From Chloroflexota bacterium (lineage in GTDB: Bacteria; Chloroflexota; Dehalococcoidia; Lucifugimonadales; UBA3495): 9,030 bases of DNA. The translations under genes and the position numbers were made by a program. Each line of letters opens with the position of its first letter. The first letter of the stretch is position 1. Positions 1 to 6,743 of the stretch are shown here, piece after piece. The stretch lies in the NCBI GenBank assembly GCA_028874675.1, contig JAPPJA010000234.1, forward strand, positions 1-9,030, in the 5' to 3' direction. Below the pieces are notes generated by a model that did no database searches, had not been told where the DNA came from, and saw nothing but the letters and a program-made list of their open reading frames with translations.

Positions 1-234
1 GACATATCCCTGGCCACGGAGCTGGCCCGGGAGTACAGCGTACCCATGCCCATGGCCACCCTGGCCGAACAGGTGGCTATGCAGGCCATCAATCGAGGCT
101 GGAAGGACCGCGACAGCAGCGTAACCGTCCTCTTGCAGGAAGAACAGGCGGGCGTTGAAGTTCGGGCTCCCCACATCGACCCGGCCAGGTCCGCCCGGTT
201 TATATCCACCCACCCCGACGAGGAACAGGCTTAA
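1..234 (+). CDS. 3-hydroxyisobutyrate dehydrogenase-family oxidoreductase, C-terminal fragment
   Basis: The frame is open from the first base of the window and ends at TAA 232-234, so only the last 77 residues are visible and the start lies outside. The fragment matches the C-terminal helical domain of the full-length dehydrogenase at 3104-4000: here it reads DISLATELAREYSVPMPMA and there DVRLGTDLAREYGMPMELA, and both continue to an RGW motif and then LQEE(K/Q)AGV. By that homology it belongs to the beta-hydroxyacid dehydrogenase family, NAD(P)-dependent enzymes oxidising small 3-hydroxy acids such as 3-hydroxyisobutyrate or tartronate semialdehyde. The cofactor-binding domain and catalytic Lys are not in the window, so substrate and cofactor cannot be judged. 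It ends with about 20 extra residues (from APHIDPARSA onward) that the paralogue lacks. It lies 93 bp upstream of the EamA transporter on the same strand and may share its transcript. Confidence 0.85.
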   Translation, partial: DISLATELAREYSVPMPMATLAEQVAMQAINRGWKDRDSSVTVLLQEEQAGVEVRAPHIDPARSARFISTHPDEEQA

Positions 235-327
235 GCGCCACAGACATCGGGAAACTGAGCGCGCGGTGTCTCGCCGGAATCTCTCATTGGGCGGGACCCG
301 GGCGCGGCTATTGCAAGAGGAATCCGT

Positions 328-1236
328 TTGAGCCTGCTTTATCTCTGGGTCGCTTTGGCCAGTGCCGGTATCATGGGGTTTGTCACCGTTCTGGACAAGC
401 GACTGACCTCATTCAACATGCCCAACCTGCCCTCCCTCTACGCCGGAATGGCAGTCTGCCTCGTCGCTCACGGGACTTTCGCCCTGGTATTCACCGGCAT
501 TCCGACCGACGCTTCCATGAGTTCGATTGGCTACGCCGTCGCTTCCGGACTTTGCTGGGGCGGGGCGCTGGCCATGATGTTCTGGGGCTACACCATGGAG
601 GAGGCCTCACGCTCTTCCGCCATTATCCACACCTTCCCCGTGTTCGTGGCGTTCATGGGCGTGTTTCTCCTGGGAGAGACCCTGTCAGCAGGGCAGTGGA
701 CCGGCATATTTGTTGTCGTAGGCGGGGCGTTCCTCGTCACCCTCTGGGGCTCCCGGGGAGGCCTGGCAATTCGGCTGAACTGGGCGCTGCCTATCCTGAT
801 CGGCGCCAGCATACTTACGGCCCTGGCCATAGTGCTGGGGAAGCAGGCCCTGGACGAGCTTCCGGTGCTGTTCGTATATTCAGTCCGAAACTACGGAATG
901 GGAGTGGTATTTCTCACTCTGTGGAAACCCGGCGCCTGGGGAAATTTCTTTATGGCCATGCGCAACAGGCAGACCCTTTTCCTGCTGTTCGGCGCGGAGT
1001 TTACCCTGGCCCCCCTTGGAGTCTGGCTGAACGTGCTGGCCATCAACCTGGGACCCGTATCCCTGGTCGCCACCGCCACGGCTACCAGGCCCCTGTCGGT
1101 GTTTCTCTTCAGCACCCTTTGCAGCACCCGCTGGCTGCCAGTCCTGGATGAACCCCTGGAGTGGCGGACCCTCTCGGTAAAGTTCCTGGCGGTGGGTATG
1201 GTAGTTGTCGGAATCGTCATGCTCACCCTGCTGTGA
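328..1236 (+). CDS. EamA/DMT-superfamily transporter, ten predicted TM helices
   Basis: This is a 302-residue integral membrane protein. Ten hydrophobic segments can be placed at about residues 3-23, 37-58, 65-90, 95-116, 120-142, 151-175, 179-195, 213-236, 241-262 and 281-301. This fits the two five-helix EamA repeats of drug/metabolite transporters. Helix 4 and the following loop (VFLLGETLSAGQW) carry the usual E at the helix end, as in typical 'F(L)LGE' EamA repeats. Members export or exchange amino acids, nucleotide sugars or other small metabolites; nothing here shows the substrate. The start is TTG at 328, chosen because AAGAGG at 315-320 lies 7 nt upstream and the helix-1 residues follow at once. 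The gene follows a dehydrogenase fragment on the same strand and converges on the SDR gene, leaving only 27 bp between the two stops with no obvious terminator hairpin. Confidence 0.88.
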   Translation: MSLLYLWVALASAGIMGFVTVLDKRLTSFNMPNLPSLYAGMAVCLVAHGTFALVFTGIPTDASMSSIGYAVASGLCWGGALAMMFWGYTMEEASRSSAIIHTFPVFVAFMGVFLLGETLSAGQWTGIFVVVGGAFLVTLWGSRGGLAIRLNWALPILIGASILTALAIVLGKQALDELPVLFVYSVRNYGMGVVFLTLWKPGAWGNFFMAMRNRQTLFLLFGAEFTLAPLGVWLNVLAINLGPVSLVATATATRPLSVFLFSTLCSTRWLPVLDEPLEWRTLSVKFLAVGMVVVGIVMLTLL

Positions 1237-1263
1237 GTCCCTCGCCAGCCTTTGGCCCAGCCT

Positions 1264-2082
1264 CTATTGCAGGTGGGGAAACATAGCCAGGGGCGTGGCC
1301 GACAACAACCCGGCATCAATGGGCAGGACGACTCCGCTGATCCATCGCGACTCGTCGCTGGCGAGGAAGACGTTGGCCCAGGCGATGTCCCAGGCGTTGC
1401 CCTCCGTCCCCAGCGGCCCCGCCCGCCGCCGCAGGTCGCGCATCTCCTCAGACATGCGGCCCGCCACCATGGGCGTGTACAGGTGGCCGGGGGCAATGCA
1501 GTTGACCCGCACGTTGTCGCGCCCCAGGTGCACCGCCATGTTGGCCGTCATGCCGATGATGCCGCTCTTCGAGGCCGCATAGGGGATGCTTGCTCCCCCG
1601 CTGCCCGCCCGAACCCCGACAATCGAAGAGACGTTGATTATGGAGCCGCCACCGGACTCGATCATCTTCGGAGCCACGTACTTGGTGGTCAGCATCATGC
1701 TCTTCAGGTTAACGTCCAGCACCCGGTCCCAGACCTCCTCCTCCACGGTGGTGGGCGAACCGGGGCCGCTGATGCCTACGTTGTTGAACAGGACGTGCAG
1801 TGCTCCGTAGCGTTCCACGGCGGCCTCTGCCATGGCGGCGCAATCGTCCGCGCTGGTAACGTCGGCCCGGAAAACGGAGGCTGTCCCACCTCCGGCCTCA
1901 ATCTCGGCCAGGGTCTCTTCCGCCGCCCCGGTCTCCCGGTCAACGAGGAGCACCCTGGCGCCCTCCTGGGCGAAGAGGATGGACGTGGCCTTGCCGGTAC
2001 CCACGCCTGGCCCGCTGGAGCCTGCTCCGGTTACTATGGCTACCTTGCCCTCCAGCCGAAGGCGTCCCGGTTGCATTTGCAT
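1264..2082 (-). CDS. Short-chain dehydrogenase/reductase (SDR, classical type)
   Basis: This is a 272-residue cytoplasmic NAD(P)-dependent oxidoreductase with a Rossmann fold. Cofactor-binding motif T18-G19...G30 is an extended glycine loop (TGAGSSGPGVGTG), about five residues longer than the standard TGxxxGxG; such loops occur in a known subset of SDRs. D48 at the end of strand 2 favours NAD(H). Further motifs are D74-V75, the NNVG motif at 100-103, N125, S153 (in NVSS), and the catalytic pair Y168/K172 (YAASK). All catalytic-tetrad residues are present, so it should be active, but the substrate cannot be assigned. ATG at 2080-2082 has GGAGGG 6 nt upstream; a second ATG two codons in is less well spaced. 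It is the last gene of the minus-strand run, 71 bp after the carbonic anhydrase stop, so co-transcription is possible. It converges with the EamA gene. Confidence 0.92.
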   Translation of the reverse strand: MQMQPGRLRLEGKVAIVTGAGSSGPGVGTGKATSILFAQEGARVLLVDRETGAAEETLAEIEAGGGTASVFRADVTSADDCAAMAEAAVERYGALHVLFNNVGISGPGSPTTVEEEVWDRVLDVNLKSMMLTTKYVAPKMIESGGGSIINVSSIVGVRAGSGGASIPYAASKSGIIGMTANMAVHLGRDNVRVNCIAPGHLYTPMVAGRMSEEMRDLRRRAGPLGTEGNAWDIAWANVFLASDESRWISGVVLPIDAGLLSATPLAMFPHLQ

Positions 2083-2153
2083 GGCGATCCCTCCTCGTGG
2101 GTAGATCCGGTATGTGATGTGCCGGTCCGCTGATGCCCCGGCGTTGAAACCGG

Positions 2154-2972
2154 TTAGCCCGGACTTGGCCCCGAGTAAGTCAGGTTGCGGCCATTCCTGG
2201 CCTGAATCGGCCGGTGGTTGAACCCGTTATGCAGGGCAGCGATGCGGTTGACCTGTCCCTGGGAGATGGTCCTTACCTGTTGCAATACGTACCAGTCCAC
2301 ACCCTCGGTGCAGGGAGGCGTGGTCAGGGAGCCGTCGTAGTGGTAGTAGCCCCCGTCCGACGGCACAAAGTCGGCGGCGTTGAGCCCGGCAACGGAGTGA
2401 CTCGACTGTCCCGGTTCCGGATATGCATCAATCAGGGCCTGCACCACTGGGTCTGGGTCGCCCAGGCGGTAGAGCTGTCCTACAACCCCCAGGAATCCGC
2501 CTTCCTTGCGGTGGACCAGGTGCATCTCGGCCGGGTACAGATGCCCTTGCAGCTGGTGCTCCGCGTGTACGTGAATGTGCATCGATAGCAGCTCGTATCG
2601 CCGGTCGCCTACAGTCAGGGTGTTACCCTGGCCGTATTCCACATGGGCCACCTTGCCGTTGTGGCTGACTTCCGTGGGGCTTCCGGTGTAGCTGAAACTC
2701 AAACCAGGCGCAGAGGAATCTTCTACCCAGTCAGCCAGGTCAATGGGAGACTGTCGGGTTCCGGCAGCGCAGAGGGCAAACTCCGGGGAAAGATCACCCC
2801 AGTTGTTGGGAGCGCCGGGCCCCCAGTATCCCCAGTCGTCCGGATTAGTGGAACGGGAATCGGCAGGCTCAGCACTGATGGCCCCACAGGCAATCAATGC
2901 CGGCGAAACCACAACCAATCGGGCCAGTCGTCCCAGCTTGCGAACACCATTGGACTTGCGGATGCAAAACAT
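2154..2972 (-). CDS. Alpha-type carbonic anhydrase, putative lipoprotein, Lys at the proton-shuttle position
   Basis: This is a 272-residue zinc enzyme hydrating CO2 to bicarbonate. The N-terminus is basic (R5 to R18), then hydrophobic (19-28), then C29 in LIAC, a plausible signal peptidase II lipobox, so the mature enzyme is probably lipid-anchored outside the cytoplasm. A plain Sec signal is the alternative. Alpha-CA landmarks are WGYWGPGAPNNWGDL (47-61), AAGTRQSPIDL (69-79), zinc ligands H132, H134 and H151 (SMHIHVHAEH and EMHLVH), E138/H139, SLTTPPCTEGV (215-225) with the gatekeeper Thr at 217, and C68/C221 as the likely disulfide. Two differences stand out. The NNGHT-type segment reads HNGKV (104-108), so K107 replaces the His64 shuttle. 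QFHFH reads SMHIH, losing the second-sphere Gln92. The ATG at 2970-2972 has only a G-run (about 8 nt upstream) as RBS. It follows the dehydrogenase gene by 131 bp. Confidence 0.93.
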   Translation of the reverse strand: MFCIRKSNGVRKLGRLARLVVVSPALIACGAISAEPADSRSTNPDDWGYWGPGAPNNWGDLSPEFALCAAGTRQSPIDLADWVEDSSAPGLSFSYTGSPTEVSHNGKVAHVEYGQGNTLTVGDRRYELLSMHIHVHAEHQLQGHLYPAEMHLVHRKEGGFLGVVGQLYRLGDPDPVVQALIDAYPEPGQSSHSVAGLNAADFVPSDGGYYHYDGSLTTPPCTEGVDWYVLQQVRTISQGQVNRIAALHNGFNHRPIQARNGRNLTYSGPSPG

Positions 2973-3056
2973 AAGTCAACCCCCCAGATAGTGTGTCAAG
3001 GCATGAATGTACCCCCTGCTTGAGATGCAGAAATGGAACGCAGGGCAAGGCCACAG

Positions 3057-3072
3057 TCCTGTTGCAACAGGA
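3057..3072. promoter_or_regulatory. Perfect 16-nt palindrome upstream of the carbonic anhydrase gene
   Basis: TCCTGTTGCAACAGGA reads identically on both strands with no central gap. It lies 84 bp upstream of the carbonic anhydrase start and 31 bp past the dehydrogenase stop. Gapless dyads centred on TTGCAA resemble operators for dimeric repressors such as the LacI or GntR types, which is inference only. As RNA it could form a 6-bp stem with a TGCA loop, but no T-run follows on the minus strand, so it is a poor terminator. Confidence 0.4.
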
Positions 3073-3083
3073 GACCTTAACCG

Positions 3084-3109
3084 GCCTCATTGAGACCGCT
3101 CAATTAGGC
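3084..3109 (-). terminator. Hairpin overlapping the dehydrogenase stop codon, no T-run
   Basis: The arms 3084-3094 (GCCTCATTGAG) and 3099-3109 (CTCAATTAGGC) pair over 11 positions with one mismatch around a 4-nt loop. The hairpin includes the TAA stop of the dehydrogenase at 3104-3106. On the minus strand it is followed by CGGTTAAGG, without a U-tract. It may therefore act as a 3'-end stabiliser or weak terminator rather than a canonical intrinsic terminator. Confidence 0.35.
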
Positions 3110-4000
3110 TTCGGGCAACCTCAGTTGAACCCCGGCCTTCTCTTCCTGCAGCTTGCTGACTGCGTCGGAGTCCTCGGGTCCCCAACCACGATGCAGGGCC
3201 TCGACGTGCTTCTGGTCCACCAGATTGGCCAACTCCATCGGCATTCCGTACTCGCGGGCCAGGTCGGTTCCCAGGCGCACGTCCTTGGCGGCCAGCGCAG
3301 TGGCAAACCCGGGCTCGAAGTTGCCCTTGAACAGGTAGCGGGGGAACTTCTCAACCAGGCGGCGATTGCCGCCGGAACTGTTGGCGATGACGTCGGCCAG
3401 CACCGCCAGGTCAACGCCCGCCTTGACTCCCAGGGTAAGGACCTCGGTCATCAGGACGCCGATTCCCATGCCCAGGGTGTTGTTGCAGATCTTGCAGACC
3501 ATGCCGTTGCCTATGGGGCCGCAATAGACTACGTGGCTGCCGATGGCGTCCAGGGTGGGCTTCATACGATTGAAGATGGTCTCGTCGCCGCCCACCATAA
3601 CGGCCAGCGTGGCCGCGGCTGCGCCGTAAACGCCGCCGCTGACCGGGGAATCCAGAACGTTGACCCCCTGTTCAGCGCAGACGTCGTGGATGCGCCGGAT
3701 CATGGTTGGCGAGTTGGTGGAAAGGTCCATGTACACGTCGCCGGCAGCTGCGCCCTCGAGTATGCCGTTTTCCCCCAGGACTACGGCTTCAACGTCCCGG
3801 GGAGCAGGCAGCGAGGTGAATACCACGTCGTTGCCGGGAACACAGTCCCTGGGCGTGTCGGCCCATTCGGCGCCCATTTCCAGGAGATTGGTGGCGGCCT
3901 CGCGGCGCAGGTCGTGGACGGTCAGCTGATGACCGGCTTTTACCAGGTTGGTGGCCATAGGGTTCCCCATGTTGCCGAGGCCTACGAATCCGACTTTCAT
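3104..4000 (-). CDS. NAD-binding beta-hydroxyacid dehydrogenase (3-hydroxyisobutyrate dehydrogenase family)
   Basis: This is a complete 298-residue protein, the usual family length. The N-terminal Rossmann domain has GLGNMG (7-12) and ends strand 2 with D30, which favours NAD(H) over NADP(H). The substrate-binding segments DLSTNSP (92-98) and SPVSGGVYGA (118-127) are present. The catalytic Lys is K170 within GMVCKICNN, with N174 four residues on. The helical C-terminal domain follows. Family members oxidise 3-hydroxyisobutyrate, tartronate semialdehyde, gamma-hydroxybutyrate and related acids; the exact substrate cannot be read off. The start ATG 3998-4000 has AAGGAG 8 nt upstream and a good promoter about 50 bp upstream, so this gene probably begins its own transcript, possibly continuing into the carbonic anhydrase. 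It is paralogous to the fragment at 1-234. Confidence 0.93.
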   Translation of the reverse strand: MKVGFVGLGNMGNPMATNLVKAGHQLTVHDLRREAATNLLEMGAEWADTPRDCVPGNDVVFTSLPAPRDVEAVVLGENGILEGAAAGDVYMDLSTNSPTMIRRIHDVCAEQGVNVLDSPVSGGVYGAAAATLAVMVGGDETIFNRMKPTLDAIGSHVVYCGPIGNGMVCKICNNTLGMGIGVLMTEVLTLGVKAGVDLAVLADVIANSSGGNRRLVEKFPRYLFKGNFEPGFATALAAKDVRLGTDLAREYGMPMELANLVDQKHVEALHRGWGPEDSDAVSKLQEEKAGVQLRLPEA

Positions 4001-4047
4001 TGCTGTTGCTCCTTGGCTGGTTGATAGTGGAAAGCGCTACGGCGGCG

Positions 4048-4078
4048 ATTATAGCATTGGCAGCAGGGGGGTTACCAA
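4048..4078 (-). promoter_or_regulatory. Extended -10 promoter for the dehydrogenase gene
   Basis: On the minus strand, positions 4053-4048 read TATAAT, an exact consensus -10, preceded by TGC to give the extended TGnTATAAT form. A TTGGTA hexamer (4 of 6 matches to TTGACA) lies at 4078-4073 with a long 19-nt spacer. The predicted start near 4041 leaves a leader of about 40 nt before the ATG at 4000. It implies that the dehydrogenase is not simply the tail of the apr transcript. Confidence 0.6.
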
Positions 4079-4178
4079 GAATATGACTCGGGAGGCCAGC
4101 AGACGAGATTTCCAGGTTACGCCTGAATCCCTGTTAGCAGTTGGTGGAGCGGAGGCAGGAGAGGAGGTAAGGACCGTT

Positions 4179-4204
4179 CGGCCCCGGGCGGCTGCCCGGG
4201 GCCG
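4179..4204 (-). terminator. GC-rich hairpin just downstream of aprA
   Basis: The arms 4179-4189 (CGGCCCCGGGC) and 4194-4204 (GCCCGGGGCCG) pair perfectly over 11 bp with a 4-nt loop. It begins 23 nt past the aprA TAG. On the minus strand the following bases are AACGGTCC, so there is no U-tract. It probably ends or protects the 3' end of the sat-apr mRNA. The rest of the gap 4001-4227 holds the dehydrogenase promoter and nothing else I recognise. Confidence 0.5.
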
Positions 4205-4227
4205 TAGTGAGACGTCTGCCGACCTGG

Positions 4228-6093
4228 CTAGATGCTGGTAACGACGTTCAGGTAGGGGCGTGTACGCAGGTTCCACTTATTGCTGGCAGAGTCGAAGGTG
4301 GAGTTGACGAAGACGCGCCAATTGGCATCGTCCAGGTTGGGGTAGTCGGCGCGGTAGTAGTAGCCGGGCCAGCGGGTTTCCTGGCGGTGCAGCAGGTGGC
4401 GCATGTGGGCTTCGCCGACCCAGGTGCGGTGCACCACTTCCCAACAGCGCAGCAGTTCGTGACGATTGCGCGCACCCAGGTGGGCCAGGTCCTCGCGCAG
4501 CATTTCTATGAGGGCAATGCCCCGTTCCAGGGTTGGCCCGTTGGTGGTGTACCAGGCGGAAGCGCCGCCAGCGTACTCGTCCATGATCTTCTGCAGGCGC
4601 ACCAGGGCGTCGGAGGGAGTGATGTAGTTGGGGTTAACTCCCTCGGCGGTGGAAGCGCCCTTGTGAGTTTCGAAGGTGTCCAAGGGGGCCCAGATGGACT
4701 GGTGCAGATGGCGCACCTGCTCGTCGTTGACCGTGGGCGTGTCGCCATTGTCGCGGATGAAGCTGACCGCGGCCTTGGCGGCCAGGCGTCCCTCGGTGAA
4801 GGAGCCGGAGGAGAACTTGTGGGGCGCGGCTCCTACGCCATCACCGGCGGCGAACAGGCCACGGATGGTGGTCATCTTGTTGTAACCCCAGAAGTATTCC
4901 GGCGGGGCCAGGTCTTCGGGGCCGCTGACCCAGGCGCCAGCCTCGCCGGAGTGAGAGCCCATAATGTAGGGCTCGGCCAGGTTGACCTCGGAGGGGGTTA
5001 CCTCGGGCTCGATATTCTGGGAGGCCCAGGTAAGGGCCTGGGCGATGGTCATGTCCAGGAAGTCTTCCCAGGCCTCCTCCCGGACCTTGTTCATCTTCTC
5101 GGGGTCGCCCTCGGCCAGCTTCTGCATGGCCTCTTCAGTGCGCATGTACATGGGCCCCAGGCCGGCCTGAATGTCCAGGAACATCTGATGGTTGCGGAGC
5201 GGAGTGGGTGTGGGCACGGCGCGTCCGTAGGGAGGGAACTTGTCCAGCTCGTCATCGCGGGTCACGGTGTAGTCCTCGCCCAGGGCATTGGTCACCCGGG
5301 CGTGGAAGTACTGGAACCACATGCCCACGGGGCCGTAGCCGTCCTTGAAGCGGGTGGGCACGAAGCGGTGCTCCATCTGGGTCATTTCCGTACCAATGGG
5401 GATCATCAGGCCGTAGGCAGAGCCGGTGGCGAACACCGAGTACCAGGTACGGCCAATGCCCTCGTTAACGGAGCGGGGGCGGAAGACATTGGAGGCTCCC
5501 CCGGTGGTGATGATGACAGCCCGCGCCTTGAATACATAGACCTTGTCTTCGCGGACCCCGAAGCCCACGGCGCCGGCAATGCGGTTGGGGTCGTTGGCAT
5601 CGGTAATCAGGTGGGTAATGGACACCCGCTCGTAGATGTTCTCCCGGCCTACGGCCTTGCGGGCAGGTTCGGCAGTTACGGGCTTGATGGATTCGCCGTG
5701 AATGGGAATTTGCCAGCGGCCAATGCGTTCGTAGCTTCCGTCGTCCTTCTTCCAGATGGGGAGGCCCCATTCTTCCAGCAGGTGAACGGAGGAGTCCACG
5801 TGGCGGCCCACGTCATAGACCAGGTCTTCGCGGGCGAGACCCATCATGTCGTTTACCACGTAGTTGACGAAGTCTTCCGGGGTGTTCCAGCCATAGCGCT
5901 GACCCATGTAACAGTTGATGGCGGAGAGACCCTCGCCGGTGGCGCCGCTGCGTTCAATAACGGCCTTCTCGGCGATGACGACCCTCAGGTCGCTGCCCCA
6001 GAACTTGGATTCGAAGGCGGCGCCGCAACCGGACATGCCGCCGCCGATAATCAGAATGTCACATTCGACGGTTTCTACTGTAGGCGTTGCCAT
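4228..6093 (-). CDS. aprA: Adenylylsulfate (APS) reductase, alpha subunit (FAD)
   Basis: The 621-residue flavoprotein subunit of dissimilatory APS reductase interconverts APS and sulfite + AMP in the cytoplasm. The FAD-binding start is CDILIIGGGMSGCGAAFESK (11-30). Typical AprA blocks follow: SGATGEGLSAINCYMG (49-64, including the Asn that faces the flavin), RFVPTRFKDGYGPVGMW (243-259, substrate-site Arg), SGEAGAWVSGPEDLAP (382-397), GLFAAGDGVGAAPHKFSSGS (412-431, active-site His) and FTEGRLAAKAAV (432-443). The C-terminal part carries the W-rich segments WPGYYYRADYPNLDD and NLRTRPYL. Length and motifs are intact. The ATG at 6091-6093 follows AGAGGA by 7 nt. It belongs with aprB and sat upstream but is separated from aprB by an unrelated gene. 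An 80-bp gap (6094-6173) precedes it with no promoter I can support. Oxidative or reductive direction cannot be decided from the sequence alone. Confidence 0.97.
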   Translation of the reverse strand: MATPTVETVECDILIIGGGMSGCGAAFESKFWGSDLRVVIAEKAVIERSGATGEGLSAINCYMGQRYGWNTPEDFVNYVVNDMMGLAREDLVYDVGRHVDSSVHLLEEWGLPIWKKDDGSYERIGRWQIPIHGESIKPVTAEPARKAVGRENIYERVSITHLITDANDPNRIAGAVGFGVREDKVYVFKARAVIITTGGASNVFRPRSVNEGIGRTWYSVFATGSAYGLMIPIGTEMTQMEHRFVPTRFKDGYGPVGMWFQYFHARVTNALGEDYTVTRDDELDKFPPYGRAVPTPTPLRNHQMFLDIQAGLGPMYMRTEEAMQKLAEGDPEKMNKVREEAWEDFLDMTIAQALTWASQNIEPEVTPSEVNLAEPYIMGSHSGEAGAWVSGPEDLAPPEYFWGYNKMTTIRGLFAAGDGVGAAPHKFSSGSFTEGRLAAKAAVSFIRDNGDTPTVNDEQVRHLHQSIWAPLDTFETHKGASTAEGVNPNYITPSDALVRLQKIMDEYAGGASAWYTTNGPTLERGIALIEMLREDLAHLGARNRHELLRCWEVVHRTWVGEAHMRHLLHRQETRWPGYYYRADYPNLDDANWRVFVNSTFDSASNKWNLRTRPYLNVVTSI

Positions 6094-6173
6094 TTTAATT
6101 TCCTCTCATCTCCCATATCAGTTGGCTCGAAGCTTGCTTTCTTGAAGCGAGTCAATTTAGCTTCCGCACTGAA

Positions 6174-6725
6174 CTAGATGCTCCTAATTTCCTCTAGCTC
6201 AGGATCGTAAATTATCGTAATGTGCCGGTCTGCCGATGTTACGATTAACAAGTCAGTGGGCGGGGGGCTCTCAGGCTGAAACATTCCCAAATGATTCAAT
6301 AGTTCCTGTCCAAAGGCTTGGGCTTGAATGTTCTGCTCTCTGTTGCGCCCAATCTTATAGACGGTGTACCCCAGACCTCCAATTGTACCGCCAATCAACA
6401 CAGCTGGGCCCAACACCCCAAGACCGATTGCCCCGAAAGCACCAGCGACACCTACCCGAGCCGCAACTCCCCCGAGTAACGTTCTTCCAACAAGCATAGC
6501 CACGCCGCCCATAACTACGGCGCCAGTACCGGAAGCTATGGCGATTTCCTTACCAGTCTGGCGAAGTTTGTCGACGCTTGGGAGTTCACCTTTTGGCTCA
6601 TATTGAACTATCAACTTCTGAGCAGTTAGCGTCAGGGTCACAGCTCTCTTGGGATAACCGTTTTCACTACGAAACCTATTAAGGCAATCTCTCAGTTCTG
6701 ATTGATAATTGATGGGCCTCTCCAT
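6174..6725 (-). CDS. Unrecognised protein with Gly/Ala-rich hydrophobic core, between aprB and aprA
   Basis: I do not recognise this 183-residue protein. Residues 1-60 are polar and probably folded (an LTLTAQKLIVQYEP stretch looks like beta strands). Residues 61-123 are hydrophobic and very rich in glycine, with about 18 Gly between 65 and 120 spaced in GxxG and GxxxG patterns, broken by R81 and R90. This suggests glycine-zipper-like membrane-associated helices, perhaps two or three passes. Residues 124-183 are polar with a PESPPPTDLL linker and a short strand-rich end (LLIVTSADRHITIIYDPE). There is no signal peptide. It starts 18 bp after the aprB stop, but no Shine-Dalgarno is visible before ATG 6723-6725. 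Hand-counted GC is about 51%, against about 60-65% in neighbouring apr sequence, suggesting later acquisition. Position could imply a membrane-anchor role analogous to AprM, but I see no sequence support; an unrelated insertion is equally possible. Confidence 0.7.
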   Translation of the reverse strand: MERPINYQSELRDCLNRFRSENGYPKRAVTLTLTAQKLIVQYEPKGELPSVDKLRQTGKEIAIASGTGAVVMGGVAMLVGRTLLGGVAARVGVAGAFGAIGLGVLGPAVLIGGTIGGLGYTVYKIGRNREQNIQAQAFGQELLNHLGMFQPESPPPTDLLIVTSADRHITIIYDPELEEIRSI

Positions 6726-6743
6726 TTCAATTAACTCGATCAG

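Noticed and set aside
1252..2133. Plus-strand open frame (293 codons) opposite the SDR gene
   Set aside because: It is antisense to an SDR with all catalytic residues; the translation is rich in Gly, His and Arg without structure.
2971..2999. TTGACA at 2999-2994 as a -35 box for the carbonic anhydrase
   Set aside because: The best -10 at a 17-nt spacing (ACTTAT) overlaps the start codon and matches poorly, so no promoter is called.
2993..4024. Plus-strand open frame (343 codons) opposite the dehydrogenase
   Set aside because: It overlaps the whole minus-strand gene, which has intact motifs, an RBS and a promoter; the antisense translation has none.
6120..6173. TTGACT at the end of the inserted gene as a promoter for aprA
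   Set aside because: The nearest -10-like hexamer (TGATAT) is about 29 nt away, too far, and matches only half the consensus.
4207..6177. Long plus-strand open frame (656 codons) opposite aprA
   Set aside because: It is antisense to a clear aprA. Its composition is Gly/Val/His-rich, the usual look of a mirror frame in GC-rich DNA, and it has no recognisable domain.
6150..6743. Target-site repeats or terminal inverted repeats bracketing the inserted gene
   Set aside because: Only short AT-rich similarity (TCAATTA versus TCAATTTA) was seen at the edges, too little to call a mobile element.
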